Under the pieces are notes generated by a model. That model worked only from the letters and a program-made list of their open reading frames with translations. It was not told the DNA's origin and did no database searches. From contig OX419757.1 of NCBI GenBank assembly GCA_948567375.1, forward strand, positions 68,820,001 through 68,884,000: a DNA stretch of 64,000 bases. Direction: 5' to 3'. The translations under genes and the position numbers were made by a program. Each line of letters starts with the position of its first letter. Position 1 is the stretch's first letter. This DNA is from Lunularia cruciata (Eukaryota > Streptophyta > Marchantiopsida > Lunulariales > Lunulariaceae). Below are positions 52,100 to 63,470 of the stretch, in pieces.

Positions 52100-53300
52100 A
52101 TAGTTGGTGGGATCTGCAATAGATGCAGAACTTGACTTTGTTCACACCCTTCATGGCATGTAAGAGATTGTTTTAGCACTTGGAGGGTCTGCTGATGGAC
52201 AACTATCATGAATTCAATAAAGCTCACTTGGAGGAGATTGAGCTATGGAGACAATATTGGTCTCAAAATTACATCTCTATCACTTCAAGCTTGGTTGCTA
52301 GGGGTAGATCGGTAGTACCAATGAGTTCTAGCTCTAGTAGCATTGATGGATCTATTGGAGATGGTGCTACTACGAGTAGGGGTACTACTACAAGAGGTGG
52401 TGTAGTACTACGGTTTAACTCCATGGTGGAGTTCTTCTAGTGCTTGAGGTAAAAGTACCAAGGAGTGCGGACTAACAATCTGAAGAGCTTGCAAGAGTTC
52501 TAGTGGAAGGTTAGATAGAGCATATGCAAGGCAAACACTTGCATGAGATGACTAATCAGTTTTACTTAGGGAGTTATTGAGGCCCAAGTAGTCTAATTTT
52601 GGTATGGGATCTTGGTCACGGAGTTGCAACTTAGAGTACATGATGCTACATTGTCACATGTACTTCACCTACTTTGGCAGTGGTCTTTGGTTTGGCTGAG
52701 TGTATTGAGCTCAACATGGTGGTGATGATATCTAGACTTGGTAGGGAGATCTCATCCACATTTTTTACTTCTTCTAGAGTGCAATAAAGTGCACCACACC
52801 ATGTTGGCTTTTGACGATAGGGTGGACAACCCATATCCTATGCAGCAAGTGGAAGGCCCAATGTAACTAGACCTTACCTTCATTTTTAGGTCAACAATAG
52901 CCAATGAATGGTAGTATTGCTTGTTGGAATTGTGGTGAACCTCACCACAAGAGAGAGTGCATCCAAGGTAGCGGACATGATACCTTTGGTGCATCATAGC
53001 CAACACAAAGACCATTGCCACACATTTGGTCACACTAATGACTAATGATTTGACCTTCATTTGTAGTGGTAAGGCTACTATGGTAGGTGGTAGAGGAGCT
53101 CCAGGTCATGGAGGACAAGGTGGTAAAGGATCCACACTTGGTAGGGGTGCAATACCTACCCTTACTTTTGATACAACCATGACTACTTGGATTGAGCAGT
53201 TGGAGCAAAGATTGGCTAGCATGGCCATAGCTCATAGGAGATCAAATTTGGGTGTTGAGGCTTTCCACCTCTTATGTAGATGATAGAGATATCTTGGATT
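52100..53300 (+). pseudogene. gag remnant with CCHC zinc knuckle
   Basis: An open stretch at 52180-52440 reads LLMDNYHEFNKAHLEEIE, typical of gag. A zinc knuckle, CWNCGEPHHKREC, is encoded at 52922-52960; the spacing is CX2CX3HX4C (or CX2CX4HX3C), one residue off the usual CX2CX4HX4C. Downstream, around 53026-53283, glycine-rich then ATMTTWIEQLEQRLASM-like sequence continues. Frames are interrupted. Confidence 0.65.
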
Positions 53301-54193
53301 TCATGTACGGAGCAACATAGGTAGATGCATTTACTGCAATGAACTAGGAGTGCAGTTTGTGCTCTAGAGCCTAGAAGAGCATTAGTGGAGTTGGACTCAT
53401 AAAGAGGAGAGGTTAGTAGACTAGTCAAACTCCCCCAATCTTTCATACTCTTTGAAGCACTACATATGATATCCATGGCTCCTAGACATCCTAGTGTAGA
53501 TGTGGTTGGTGGTGATGGGTGCATGATAGACTACCTGCTAGTCAACCACTTGCTACTACATCGATTGAATCTAACTTGATGTTGGGGGCGGCTCAATTAA
53601 TTATGTGCTTCCCTTTACTCTCAACCAATGACATGTGTACATTGGGAGTTGAACCAACTCTAATGTTCTAATTGGCTGCCATACTTTGTGAGAGTAGGGA
53701 TGATGTGGTTTATGCTTCTAGAGCAAAGGTAGTTGATAGTTTAGTTGACTTGGTTGAGGAGCATGGGATCTGCTTAACGACCAATAATTTATGGCAACAT
53801 CAACGTCTAGATTGGAGGAGTTACCAACTAGACTTACCTTCGAGTGAGCATGGTTCACACATGGAGTTGTCCTTTTGGATAACCAAAGGGGGGTTCTCTA
53901 TTTGGTGGGACCTTTAGGGAAGGTCTATACACCACAGAGGTCTTATTAGACTCTAGTGCATAACTCTTATGTTAGGGAAGGCTAGAATTGTTGGTCAAGA
54001 GCTACAAAAGACCAATATAGAGAGTTGAGTTGTCTATTTCAGATCCACACAACTCTAGGAGGCGGTTCTACATAATAAATCACATGTGGAGAGCTTGTTG
54101 TCCAAATTTAGCATGATCATCCAATTGATAGCTATATGGTGAGAGCTTAGGCTATTATGAGTAGCTAAGATATATGATGTGCTAGTTGGTAGA

Positions 54194-54931
54194 TGTAATA
54201 CCAAGAGTTAGCCATATGATCTTGATGTGAAATTGAATGGTAATATCTAGAATAAAGTTATACATGATGGGAAAAATAGATCAGATAGAAGTGTCACCAA
54301 AAGAGTACTTCTACTAATAGGGCAAAAACCAAAATAGACTTGAAAACCTTAGAACCAATAGCTAGACATATGATTTAAAGGTGAGAATTGGTTTGATAAC
54401 ATCTAGAAGGATGTTATACTTAGTGGAATAAATAGACCAGAAAGAGGTATCACCAAAAGGGTACCTCTACTAATAGAGTAAGAATCAAAATATGCCTGAA
54501 ATTTTTGAAGGCAATTTTGGAGGCCTAAACGGATGAATTAGGCCTAAAAAATGTGCTTATGCCACCATCCCAAGAAAGGATAAGCTGGATTTCCCTCCCC
54601 CATGGTTTATCTTATCAAGAGCTTTCCAATGGTACCTCACCCACGTGATTCTGAGATTCTTATAGGAAGATTCACTAAAAGATTCCCTCTGGTCAAAGTT
54701 TGTTTGACCAACCAGATAGGATCAAGACCAACATGTCACCCATCTAAGTAAGTAATCCAAGGGTGGAGCTTGCTGACATGTCACCTATCTATGTGCCTAA
54801 TCCTATGGTGTAGCTTCCTTGGAAGAGATCTTCTTTGTTTATATAATAAAGAGAAGCTGCTCCTTTGGGGCATCAAATGATTGAGTGTGAAATCTATGTT
54901 TTCTCTCTTCTCTTGTCCTTGGAATATTACA
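54194..54931 (+). repeat. solo LTR (TGTAATACC family), inserted at the protease end
   Basis: 738 bp, starts TGTAATACCAAGAG and ends GGAATATTACA. Flanks are GTAGA (54189-54193) and GTGGA (54932-54936), a 5-bp duplication with one mismatch. Removing it rejoins DVLVGR to the TLY...PMGF segment of the host element. Its outer half holds two direct copies of a roughly 190-bp block (about 54194-54380 and 54381-54570). TATATAATA at 54840-54848 is the likely LTR TATA box. Confidence 0.88.
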
Positions 54932-54936
54932 GTGGA

Positions 54937-57060
54937 ACACTTTATACCCCATGGGTTTTAGTGTTGAATACTAGGGGGAGACAACCTCCTATAGTAGACC
55001 AGGTTGGCAATCAAGTGAGAGATAGATACGTCACCTACCATTATGCTTTAGTAGTGGTGGTCTTGGTTCACTACAATCAATGACCATGGCTTCAATTTCA
55101 TTTAGTGGTTCCATTACTTGGCATGGTGACTTATTAGAGGGAAATGCCTATGTAGAGGATATTCTAGTACCAAAGGTGATCACTTGAATTTGGAGTACAA
55201 GTGGGATTGTTCCATCCACCTTGGATGTTCCATTGTGGAGTTTTGAGGAAGCATTACAACAACATGCAAATCAATTGGTGCAACAAGCTTGGAGTGGAAC
55301 CTATGTACCATTAGGATACCAGTGTGAGGATGAGCCTCTAGAACTGATTACCTTGTCACCTTTGAATATCACACTCAAATTATGTCTATTGGTGTTGTTT
55401 GGTGGGATTAGCATTGGACTAGCTACGGTAGTACAAGCAAGTATACAAGTACAAAGGTACTTGTATGTAGGGAGAGATGAGATTGCTAGGCAAGTCTCTC
55501 TACATCATGTGACACACTTGACCTATCAATATCCCAAATTATTATTGATATCAACAGTCAAGGGTTATCAAAAGACCCTACTGCAATACTCCAAGGACAA
55601 GAGAAGAGAGAGAAACATAAGTTACACACTCAACATTTGGTGCCCCAAAGCAACACCTCTTTATTATATAGACAAAGAGGATCTCCTCCAAGGAAGCTCC
55701 ACCATAGAATTAGGCACACAGATAGGTGACATGTCAACAAGCTCCACCCTTGGATTACTTACTTGGATGGTGATATGTTGGTCTAGGTCCTATCTGGTTG
55801 GTCAAACAAGCTTAGACCGAAGGGAATCTTTTTGGGAATCTTCTTGTAGGAGTCTCCGAATCACGTAAGGTACCATTGGAAAGCTCTTGATGAAACAAAC
55901 CAAGGGGAGAGAAGGCCAGCCTTTCCTCCATTAGGCGGGGGAATCTGCACATTTTTTAGGTCTTATTCATTTGATTAGGTCTCCAAAATTGCCTTCAAAG
56001 CTTTCTAGCATATTTTGGTTCCTACTCTATTAGTAGAAGTCCTCTTTTGGTGATATCTCTTTCTGATCTGTTTAGTCTATCATGTGTAGCATCCTTCCAA
56101 ATGTTACCAAACCAATCCTCACCTTTAAATCATATGTCTAGCTATTGGTTCTAAGGTTCTCAAGTCTATTTTGGTTTTTTTCTCTATTAGTAGAAGTACT
56201 CTTTTGGTGATTATTCTATTTAATCTACTTGGACCATCACATATAACATCATTCTAGATGTTACCAAACCAAATTTCACATCTAGATCATATGGCTAGCT
56301 CTTGGTATTACACCTACCAACAAACTTTTCCTTGCTTGGGATGCAAGATCTAGAGAGACATGGTCCCATTCATTTGGTGATTTTTGGATAGCCATGTTAG
56401 GGACATACATGTGTTGGCCAAGGTTAGGGTCTTCAAGATCCATATTCTAGTGTGTTTTGGGAGATGTTACGTATACTATGACATCTCTAAGTTCATTAGT
56501 CCATTTCTCTAGCCTACATTTTAGAGAACATCTCTCTAATGGGTGATTCTTGTACTTGGGTGGTGCCAAGTACACATTAGGTCCATTCTTATATGGGACC
56601 TGCTGTGTTGTTGAATGCATCTAGAATGGAATCATAAGCTCATTGTCTTTATCTTTCATGGGCAAACCTCTTACCTAGAGAGGTTTTATATCGTGCTTAT
56701 GATGGGATTCAACGACTTGACCACCTCATTGTTGATGATATTGTGGATGTTTGGTGCGAATCTAAAAAGGTGATAGTGACTGATAGGTCACATATGGTAT
56801 TAGTGAACCTACTTGGATAGCCCAAAGCCACTTTATCCATGCTTGTAAGTTTCATAAGCTCTCATGCTTTTTGAGAGAGAGGTCTTGGACTTGTTTTGGA
56901 CTAACAGTTATAGCAACTAGTGGAACTCAACACCAATGAGGAGGAGCAGGCAATGGGTTTCCATATCAATATTATTTTTGTTATAGTAGTGTTAGAGGCT
57001 TCCAAGCATAAGGTGTTAGGTTAGGCTATGGACTTGAACTGTTTGACCTGGATTATGAGC
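54937..57060 (+). pseudogene. retrotransposon-borne C5-cytosine DNA methyltransferase
   Basis: An open frame from 55221 reads DVPLWSFEEALQQ and then the S-adenosylmethionine-binding motif I, VLFGGISIGL (55392-55421), followed by RYLYVGRDEIARQV (55458-55496). A solo LTR at 55582-56312 splits the gene. After it come MQDLERHGPIHLVIFG and the catalytic motif IV as G-stop-PC-stop-GH (Pro-Cys at 56392-56397), GLQDPYSSVFWEML, motif VI-like YILENISLMGDS (Glu-Asn at 56524-56529), PKATLSML, EEEQAMGF and a motif X-like LG-stop-AMDLN (57016-57039). These are the landmarks of C5-methyltransferases in order. The two stops beside the catalytic Pro-Cys are TAG, as expected from TGG and CAG codons after C-to-T change. 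The variable target-recognition region is not identifiable. Position between protease and reverse transcriptase indicates it was part of the pol polyprotein. Inactive in this copy. Confidence 0.75.
55582..56312 (-). repeat. solo LTR (TGTAATACC family) splitting the methyltransferase
   Basis: 731 bp in minus orientation, from TGTAATACC at 56312 down to TATTGCA at 55582. It is flanked by a perfect 5-bp duplication CCTAC (55577-55581 and 56313-56317). It is about 85 percent like the solo LTR at 54194-54931 but inverted, so the two together mimic long terminal inverted repeats. The separate target duplications show they are independent insertions. Confidence 0.92.
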
Positions 57061-57479
57061 CTTGGCTTGGTAGAGTAGTGTAGGATGCGCTTGATAAGCA
57101 TCACTACTTGGACATTTGTGAGCTTTTTTCATATCAAGATAATTTAGGCACATGTTGGGAGTGATGGACCAAGTGGGAAGGGTATTCTTAGGACACAACC
57201 AATGGCTACTAGTGAGAGTGGTCTACTTGGGGTGCATCCATGTGAGCGTGGTCTATTTGGGATGCAACTAGAGGACGTATGGAGCTTGCAGGCAAATCAA
57301 AGGGAGTTTTCTACCTTGAGGTTGACATCTCTAGTGGTTGGGAGCATGATACTACTAACCCCAAGGCCTAGTGTAGCAGCCAATCAATATGTCTTCCACT
57401 CCTACACTAGTTACAAATGATACTTGGGAGCCAAATCTTGGACCCAAGCTTACAAGAGGGGAAAGATAGAGAGTTTGGA

Positions 57480-58245
57480 GGTTCTTGAGGAGTTACAAGA
57501 GTTTTTTTGCCTTTATTATGAAGGATTTGGGTGCTCTAAAAGGACATAGTATCTGAATTGAGCTTACTAGTGATACACCAATTTTTTTATGTCTCTCTAG
57601 ATATAGTGACATGGAGAGAGCATTGATTTAGAGCCAGAGTAGAGATGTTTTTGAGATTGGTTTGGTAGAGATTTCACATGGAGAGTATGTGTCAACTACA
57701 ATGATGCAAACCAAGAAGGATATGCTTAGCAACTACACACATAGGTAGATGTGTGGAGATTATCATCCTATCAACTGACAAACTAGGGCTGATTGGTATG
57801 CCATGCTTACACTGGAGGAGATCTTTGATATAATTGGGCATGTAAAGGTCTTTAGTACTTTGGATCTTTGAGCAAGATATCATCAGTTGCAAATAAGGGA
57901 AGAGGATAGTCCAACATAACATTTTGGACTATTGTTCCTCACGGTTAGGATGTATTATATTAGTGGAGATTCTTACCATTTGGGTAAAAGAACACTCCTA
58001 CCAAGTTCCAAAGAGTCATGGATGGGATCCTAGCAAGCTTGGATTTTACTTGGTGCTATATTGATGAAATTTTGGTCTATAGCACTATTGTGGAGGAACA
58101 TGAGAGATATTCATTAGAGATGTTTGGGAGATTGAGATCTCATGGACTCAAATTACGTCTTGGGAAATGTAGATTCTTTCACAAGCAAATTGAGTATCAG
58201 GTCATACTATCTACCTTGGAGGACTTGGTGTTCAGCAAACCAAGG
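57480..58245 (+). pseudogene. reverse transcriptase of the methyltransferase element
   Basis: Blocks in order are CGDYHPIN, EEIFDIIGHVKVFSTLDL, RYHQLQIREED, FWTIVPHG-like remains, MDGILASLDFTWCYIDEILVY, then RLRSHGLKLRLGKCRFFHKQ. The sequence ends in the insertion site at 58246 and continues at 63933. The polymerase signature Y-x-D-D reads Y-I-D-E, which would abolish catalysis. Confidence 0.75.
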
Positions 58246-58250
58246 TGGAG

Positions 58251-58676
58251 TGTAAAAGACCAAAACCAAGGAGAGAAATAGGAGAATGAAAACTCACATT
58301 GGGACACTTGAATGTGTGAAAACTCCAAATACCTAGCATGAGCTTTGGCTTTGGTATTTATAGGTAGCATACAAGGCCCTTGAAAAGCTTCTCAAGAAGC
58401 TTCCTCAAGCCGCTTTCTTAGAATGCAAGCCAAGTTAACTAGGAAGCTTCTCAAGAAGCTTCTTTCTAGAAGTCGCCTATTTGGCATGCAAGCTAAGCTA
58501 GTTAGAAGCTTCTAGAAGCTTCCTTCTAGAAGCTACTTACTTGAGGTGCAAGCTAAGCTAGCCAAGAAGCTTACCAAGAAGCTTCCTAGATACTTCCAAA
58601 ATATTCTAGGCTAATTTGTCTTATGTGCTACTTTGTAAGCCCGACTGACTTCATTGCTAAAATCCATGTTGTTACA
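58251..58676 (-). repeat. 3' LTR of the nested chromovirus, 426 bp
   Basis: TGTAACAACATGGAT start at 58676, TCTTTTACA end at 58251. It carries the four-unit heat-shock element at 58505-58522. It has fewer copies of the 60-bp GAAGCTTC unit than the 5' LTR, and a distinct segment at about 58561-58600. Confidence 0.92.
58505..58522 (-). promoter_or_regulatory. four-unit perfect heat-shock element
   Basis: GAA-GC-TTC-TA-GAA-GC-TTC: four alternating pentamer cores at exact two-base spacing, itself a palindrome. It is followed within two bases by TTC-TA-GAA (58524-58531). Additional GAA/TTC pairs lie at about 58388-58412 and 58441-58470. The LTR TATA box (on the minus strand, at about 58357-58364) lies downstream in the direction of transcription. 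Confidence 0.75.
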
Positions 58677-58699
58677 TATTCTCCCGTCGCTAGTTGGTG

Positions 58700-58930
58700 A
58701 TGTCCTTATTGCCAATGAAGTTTCAAATTTTTAGATAGTTGTCTGTGCATTCTGCAGGTGAGAAAGAGGTTCCCATGTGGCATCATGAAGGGGATACCCC
58801 TTCCAAAGGACCTTGTACTCCGTATGTTGGCAATGGCCTTGTTGATTATGGCAACGTGCAAGGATATGATCAACTTCATACTCCTCATGACCATTGATAG
58901 GGACAGGAAGAGGGGGAAGTTGGACTCAAG
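58700..58930 (-). pseudogene. chromodomain at the integrase C-terminus
   Basis: The minus-strand reading has the EYE...L and then EYKVLWKGYPLHDATWEP blocks, as in the copy at 24990-25120, with frame breaks. Chromodomains at the end of integrase define chromoviruses and in studied cases steer integration to chromatin with methylated histone H3. Confidence 0.65.
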
Positions 58931-59363
58931 AGGAAAAGGAAGATGGGTTAGGAACAAAGGGTTTCAACTTGGAAACATGAAAGACAAGATGGATACGCAT
59001 GTGACAAGGCAAGGCAAGTCAATAAGCAACAAGAGAGACAATTTGGGTGATATCAAAAGGTCCTATCCAATTAGGAGCAAGTTTACGAACTTGGGTATCA
59101 AGTGGGAGGGGGAGGTTACTAGAGGATAACATGACTTTATCACCAACTTCAAAGGTGAGATCACAACGATGGTGGTCCATGTATTATTTTTGGTGATTCT
59201 GAGCAACAAGGAGGTGAGACTTGGCTTGTTGGAGGGATTGGGATATAATGGTCAAGAATGTGGAAGTATGAGGAACCTAAGATGGAGAAGGAGCAAGAAG
59301 AGAATTGGGAACTAGCGGATCTTGGCCAAAATTGAGAAAGAAAGGAGAAATTCCGGTGCTTGC

Positions 59364-59996
59364 CTATTTGGAATTGTTATAGGCAAATTCTTCAACTGCA
59401 AGACATTCATCCCAATTGGTATGGTGGACATTGACAAAGGCATGCAATATATCCTCCAATGTACAATTTGCACGTTCAGTTTGTCCATCAGTTTGAGGAT
59501 GATATGCCGTGGACAAAGTAAACTTGGTGCCAAGTATTTGGAAGAGTACTTGCCAAAACTTCCAGGTAAATTGAAGATCACAGTCGAAGATGAGTACATG
59601 TGGCATCCCATGATGCTTGAAGACATTGTCGAAATAGATTTGCACTAAGGTTGGAGCATCCACGGTATCACAAGTTGGTACCAAGTGGCTTTGCTTACTA
59701 AGCTTATCCACAAACACCACAATTGCGGTGTGTCCTTGTTTTGTCTTTGGCAAGGATGTGATGAGATCCACGCTCACATGCTCCCAACAAGCAGATGGAA
59801 CAGCAAGTGGTTGAAGGAGTCCACTCAGCTTCTGGTTGCTGGCCTTGTTACGTTGGAAACTCTCACATGATTGGAAAAATTCTTGAACATCTTGTGTCAT
59901 GTTGGGCCACCACCATTGACGTTGGAGGGTACCCAAGGTCTTGTCTACACCCATGTGACCAATGATGGGTAAATCATGGGCTTCTTGAAGGCACAC
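59364..59996 (-). pseudogene. integrase, 210-codon open stretch
   Basis: The N-terminal zinc-binding region reads GHMGVDKTLGTLQRQWWWPN, then FFQSCESFQRNK, where the second Cys of the H-H-C-C motif has become Phe. The catalytic core has VDLITSLPK with the first Asp, a second Asp in IFDCDLQFTWKFW, and the Glu in YHPQTDGQTERAN. The D-D-E triad is therefore present, but the frame is closed before the C-terminal domain. Confidence 0.85.
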
Positions 59997-60469
59997 AAGT
60001 TGAAGATCACTTTTAGCTAGAACATAGATCTAGTCCTAATGGATTAAAAGGCACTCCTTGATGGAGAAGGTATTGTACTCCATATCGCATGCCGTAAGGC
60101 AACCATGTACCATTTGGAAGAAGGGATCTTGGTGTAGGGCTGATTGAAACTTGTTTTGGACCTTGGAGTCAATTGACACCGTTGAAATTGCCATTGTAAT
60201 GAGAGGAAGAGACTTCAAATCAGGTCGTTGTGATGAAGCATCAAGGATGACATGGAACCGACCTGGTTTGTACTCAAGTTTGATGTTATATAGTTGGAGT
60301 TGTTCCTCCCATTGATGATGTTGACTCTTCATGTGTTCCAAGTGTAAGGTCTACAACAATGGTTTGTGATCAGTTTGCATGATCACTTGTTTTCCTAAGA
60401 GGTAATGCCTCCATACCTTGGTGGCGTATACCATTGCAAGTTGTTCTTAATCTCAAGCAGAGTAGTTTC

Positions 60470-60702
60470 ATTGCCGTATTGAGTCAGCAAGACACAAAGG
60501 CAATGGGATGGAGTCCATTTGGGAATTCTTGTTGCAACACGGCTCCAATTGCAAAGTTAGAAGCATCAAAATCAACCACACAGGGTAGTTGAGGATCATA
60601 TGGTTGAAGAATGGGTCTTGAAGACACCATATGCTTCTGGAATGCTTCTTCATGCTTGGTGGTCCACTGGAAGCTCAAGTTCTTCCCTAAGAGGTCAGTC
60701 AA
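60470..60702 (-). pseudogene. RNase H, N-terminal part
   Basis: Reads NLSFQWTTKHEEAFQKHMVS, then LPCVVDFDASNFAIGAVLQQ, where the first RNase H Asp (VDFDAS) is retained, then PIAFVS. Stops and a shift follow before the continuation at about 60036-60341 (HHQWEEQLQLYNIKLEYKPG), the end of RNase H. Confidence 0.75.
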
Positions 60703-60735
60703 TGGTGCAGCTACATGAGCATAATAATGGATGAA

Positions 60736-61668
60736 CTATCGGTAAAAACTGGCCAATCCATTGAATGCCCATACTTCTGTAGCATCCTTTGGGGTAGGCC
60801 AATTAGTAATGGTCTTGGTTTTCTCTTCTTCCATCTTAATCCCCTCAAATGAGATCTTATGACCCAAGAAGGTAGCCTCCTTCTGCCAAAAGGTACACTT
60901 TGACTTCTTGTAGTAAAATTTCCATTGTCGTGGTCGTCTTAGGACTTCTCGCATATGATTCACATGTTCTGCCTCTATCTTACTATAAATTAAGATATCA
61001 TCCAAGAACACCACCACGGACCAATCCAATAGTCCATCCAACATCCGATGCATATGATCCATGAAGATTGTTGGAGCATTAGTGAGTCCAAAATGTAGAA
61101 CTCTTCACTCAAAATGCTCATACCTTGTACGAAAGGCAATCTTTTGCACATCCTCTGTATCAATAGGAATTTGCCAATAGCCGCTGCAAAGATCTAACTT
61201 GGAAAAGTAGCATGCTCCACTTTGTTGATCAAGCAAGTCATCGATCTGAGGTAAGGGATATGCATTCTTTACGGTTTGCTTATTGAGCCCACGGTAATCA
61301 ATACAAAAATGAAGTCCTCTATCCTTCTTTGGAACAAATAATACCGGTGCTCCCCAAGGAGAGGTACTATGTTGTATGAAGTCCTTCTCCAACAACTCTA
61401 TAAATGTTATTTGCAACTCCTCTAACTCCTTTGGTGAGAGCCGATAGATTGGTCTACTCACTGGAGTACTCCTTGGCAATAACTTGATCTTACCATAGGG
61501 CATACCTCGATTGGAGAGTAATCCCTTTGCCAAATCATCCGCAAACATGTCTACAAACTCTTGAACTATCCGATCAACCATTGCTTGATGAGGCTCTTGG
61601 CCCTCCTCTGATTGTTCTTGTGCAATCGGCTTGATCCACACCGTGAATACAAACTTATCTTCCTCCAA
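60736..61668 (-). pseudogene. reverse transcriptase, split by a stop
   Basis: The first open part (61668-61105) contains [59 protein letters not shown] and [13 protein letters not shown], and ends at a TGA where CGA (Arg) would be expected. The second part (61062-60736) contains the catalytic box VVFLDDILIYSK with both aspartates, then CTFWQKEATFLGHKISFEGI. Domain order and catalytic residues are intact; one stop separates the halves. Confidence 0.85.
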
Positions 61669-61689
61669 AACTTGCTCTATGGCTGCTTA

Positions 61690-62160
61690 CTAACCAACTT
61701 CCCTTCCAAAGACTCATCTCTCTTCCAAGCTTGCTCCATGGTTGCTTTCTTGGCAAACTTCCCATCTTGGGACTCCACTCTCTTCAAGTTTTGCTCCATG
61801 GCTACCTTCTTGACAAACTGCCCATCTTGGGACTGACTATTCTTAGGTGTCTTACTGAGAGGTGCCAAACAACCTAATCGGAAATTCCTACCTTGGTGTT
61901 GTACTTGAATTTAGCATTGGGTCCAATCAAATTGAACCTTATGACGTTCAAGCCAAGGTAGACCCAAGATGATATCATAGTGTAGAGGTGCCACTACAAA
62001 CCTCGTACACTCCAAATACTCCTTCCCAATCTTGAAGGTAACATGATACGAGGTGCGGAATGTAGAACCTTTTCTACCATCCGCCATCATCAAACTACTT
62101 TCAATCACTGGCTTGATAGGAAAACCAATTCTTTTGCTACTTGCATAAACATACAATTCT
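61690..62160 (-). pseudogene. protease and SQDGKF-repeat linker
   Basis: The minus strand at 62156-61911 reads SSLMMADGRKGSTFRTS, KEYLECTRFVVAPLHYD and IILGLPWLERHKVQFDW. It is followed at 61868-61677 by SQDGQFVKKVAMEQNLKRVE, SQDGKFAKKATMEQAWKRDE and SLEGK, the same tandem linker as in the copy at 23453-24286. The catalytic region upstream is degraded. Confidence 0.75.
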
Positions 62161-62299
62161 CTAAACTTCTAGAATCAATCAAAATCCTACAACCCCAATT
62201 AGATATTGTACCTTGCAAGTGAAGCAAACTTGCATAGGTCAAGCTTTTAATCCCATTGGAACTAATCAAGCTCCCAGTAGACAGCTCAAAATCTCCAAT

Positions 62300-63440
62300 T
62301 GGGATTCTTTGTTTCCTTGATCATTCGGTTCCACAAACTCCATCTGGGCAACTTGTTGAGGTTGCCCATTCCTAAGTGGACATTCAACAATGCAATGTCC
62401 AACTTGGCGACAATAAAAACAACCTCTATTTTGTCACAATCTTTCTTTATCTACTACACCAAGTGGCCTCCATTGGATAACATCAATCTCCATTGGTGTT
62501 GGTTCTTCTACCCGTGCGTATTGTACTGGTACGCTTGGTGTAAGTTGAGGTCAAGACCAAGTTGTTACAACTAAGGAATCAAAGTGCTTAGCATATTGCA
62601 TGGCTTCTTCTACATTTTGTAGTTCTTGCATGGTCACCTCCAATTTGGTTCGTGACTTCAATCCCCGTACAAATCGATCCAGAACTTCTCCTTCTTGTAT
62701 ATCTAGAATTTGCATGATGATGTTTTGAAATTGTGGGATGTAGCCTCTTACTAAGCCAATCTACTTCAACTCTACCAATTTATCTTGTGCGGCTCGGGTT
62801 GTATTTATAATTTGAAATCAACCATGTATTGCATCCTTAAATTCTGTCCATGTCAAGATTAGTGCAACAATCTATTGTTTAGCTCGCTCTACTTGGAATT
62901 GCCACCAAAGTTTTGCCACACCATCCAAATGGCTAGAAGCCAAGAGAATCTGTTTCCATTCATCTTGAAGATTGGTGGCTTTGAAGTAAGGTTCACAATC
63001 AAACACAAAATTCTCCACTGTGCCCGGAAGATTCTTGCCTTCAAACACCTTGGGTTTTGGAAATCAAATATGATCTTCTCCATCTTGGACTGGCGTTCTC
63101 TCTATATGTTCCCATTGTTGTTGGACTTGTTCATCCAACAATCGAGTAAGGTGCTTGATTTGTTGTTGCATTGCAAGGATAACGTTCGGTATTGCTTCCA
63201 TAGCTACTACTCTATCCTACTACTCCTAATTTATCTAATTGATTAACACATAGATACAACACGTCCAACTTTCTCCATAAGTGACAACCGGAAGTATCAA
63301 GGGTTCCTCAGACATGGTAATCATAGAGAAAATCCTGCCCAAAGCGTGTGGTGATGAATTGTGTGAAGTGGTGCTTGGGTAATATCTGGACATGAAAATC
63401 CCAATGGTTTGGTGGAAGTGGATTTGGTGGTCCATAAATT
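62300..63440 (-). pseudogene. gag remnant of the nested chromovirus
   Basis: Starts soon after the primer-binding site with MGWMEFMDHQIHF-like sequence. It contains the KIIFDFQNPRCLKARIF region (same stretch as FPKPKVFEGKN in the plus copy, in a shifted frame), and ends near a degraded zinc knuckle at about 62380-62440. Multiple frameshifts and stops. Confidence 0.6.
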
Positions 63441-63470
63441 CCATCCATCCCATTCTTGCTCTTATACCAA

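Noticed and set aside
55221-55868. 215-codon membrane or unknown gene
   Set aside because: Its first roughly 120 codons are the motif I part of the methyltransferase; the rest reads into the inserted solo LTR.
54194-56312. DNA transposon with 740-bp terminal inverted repeats, or a DIRS-type element
   Set aside because: Each arm has its own 5-bp target duplication and the host retrotransposon reading continues across each one, so they are two solo LTRs.
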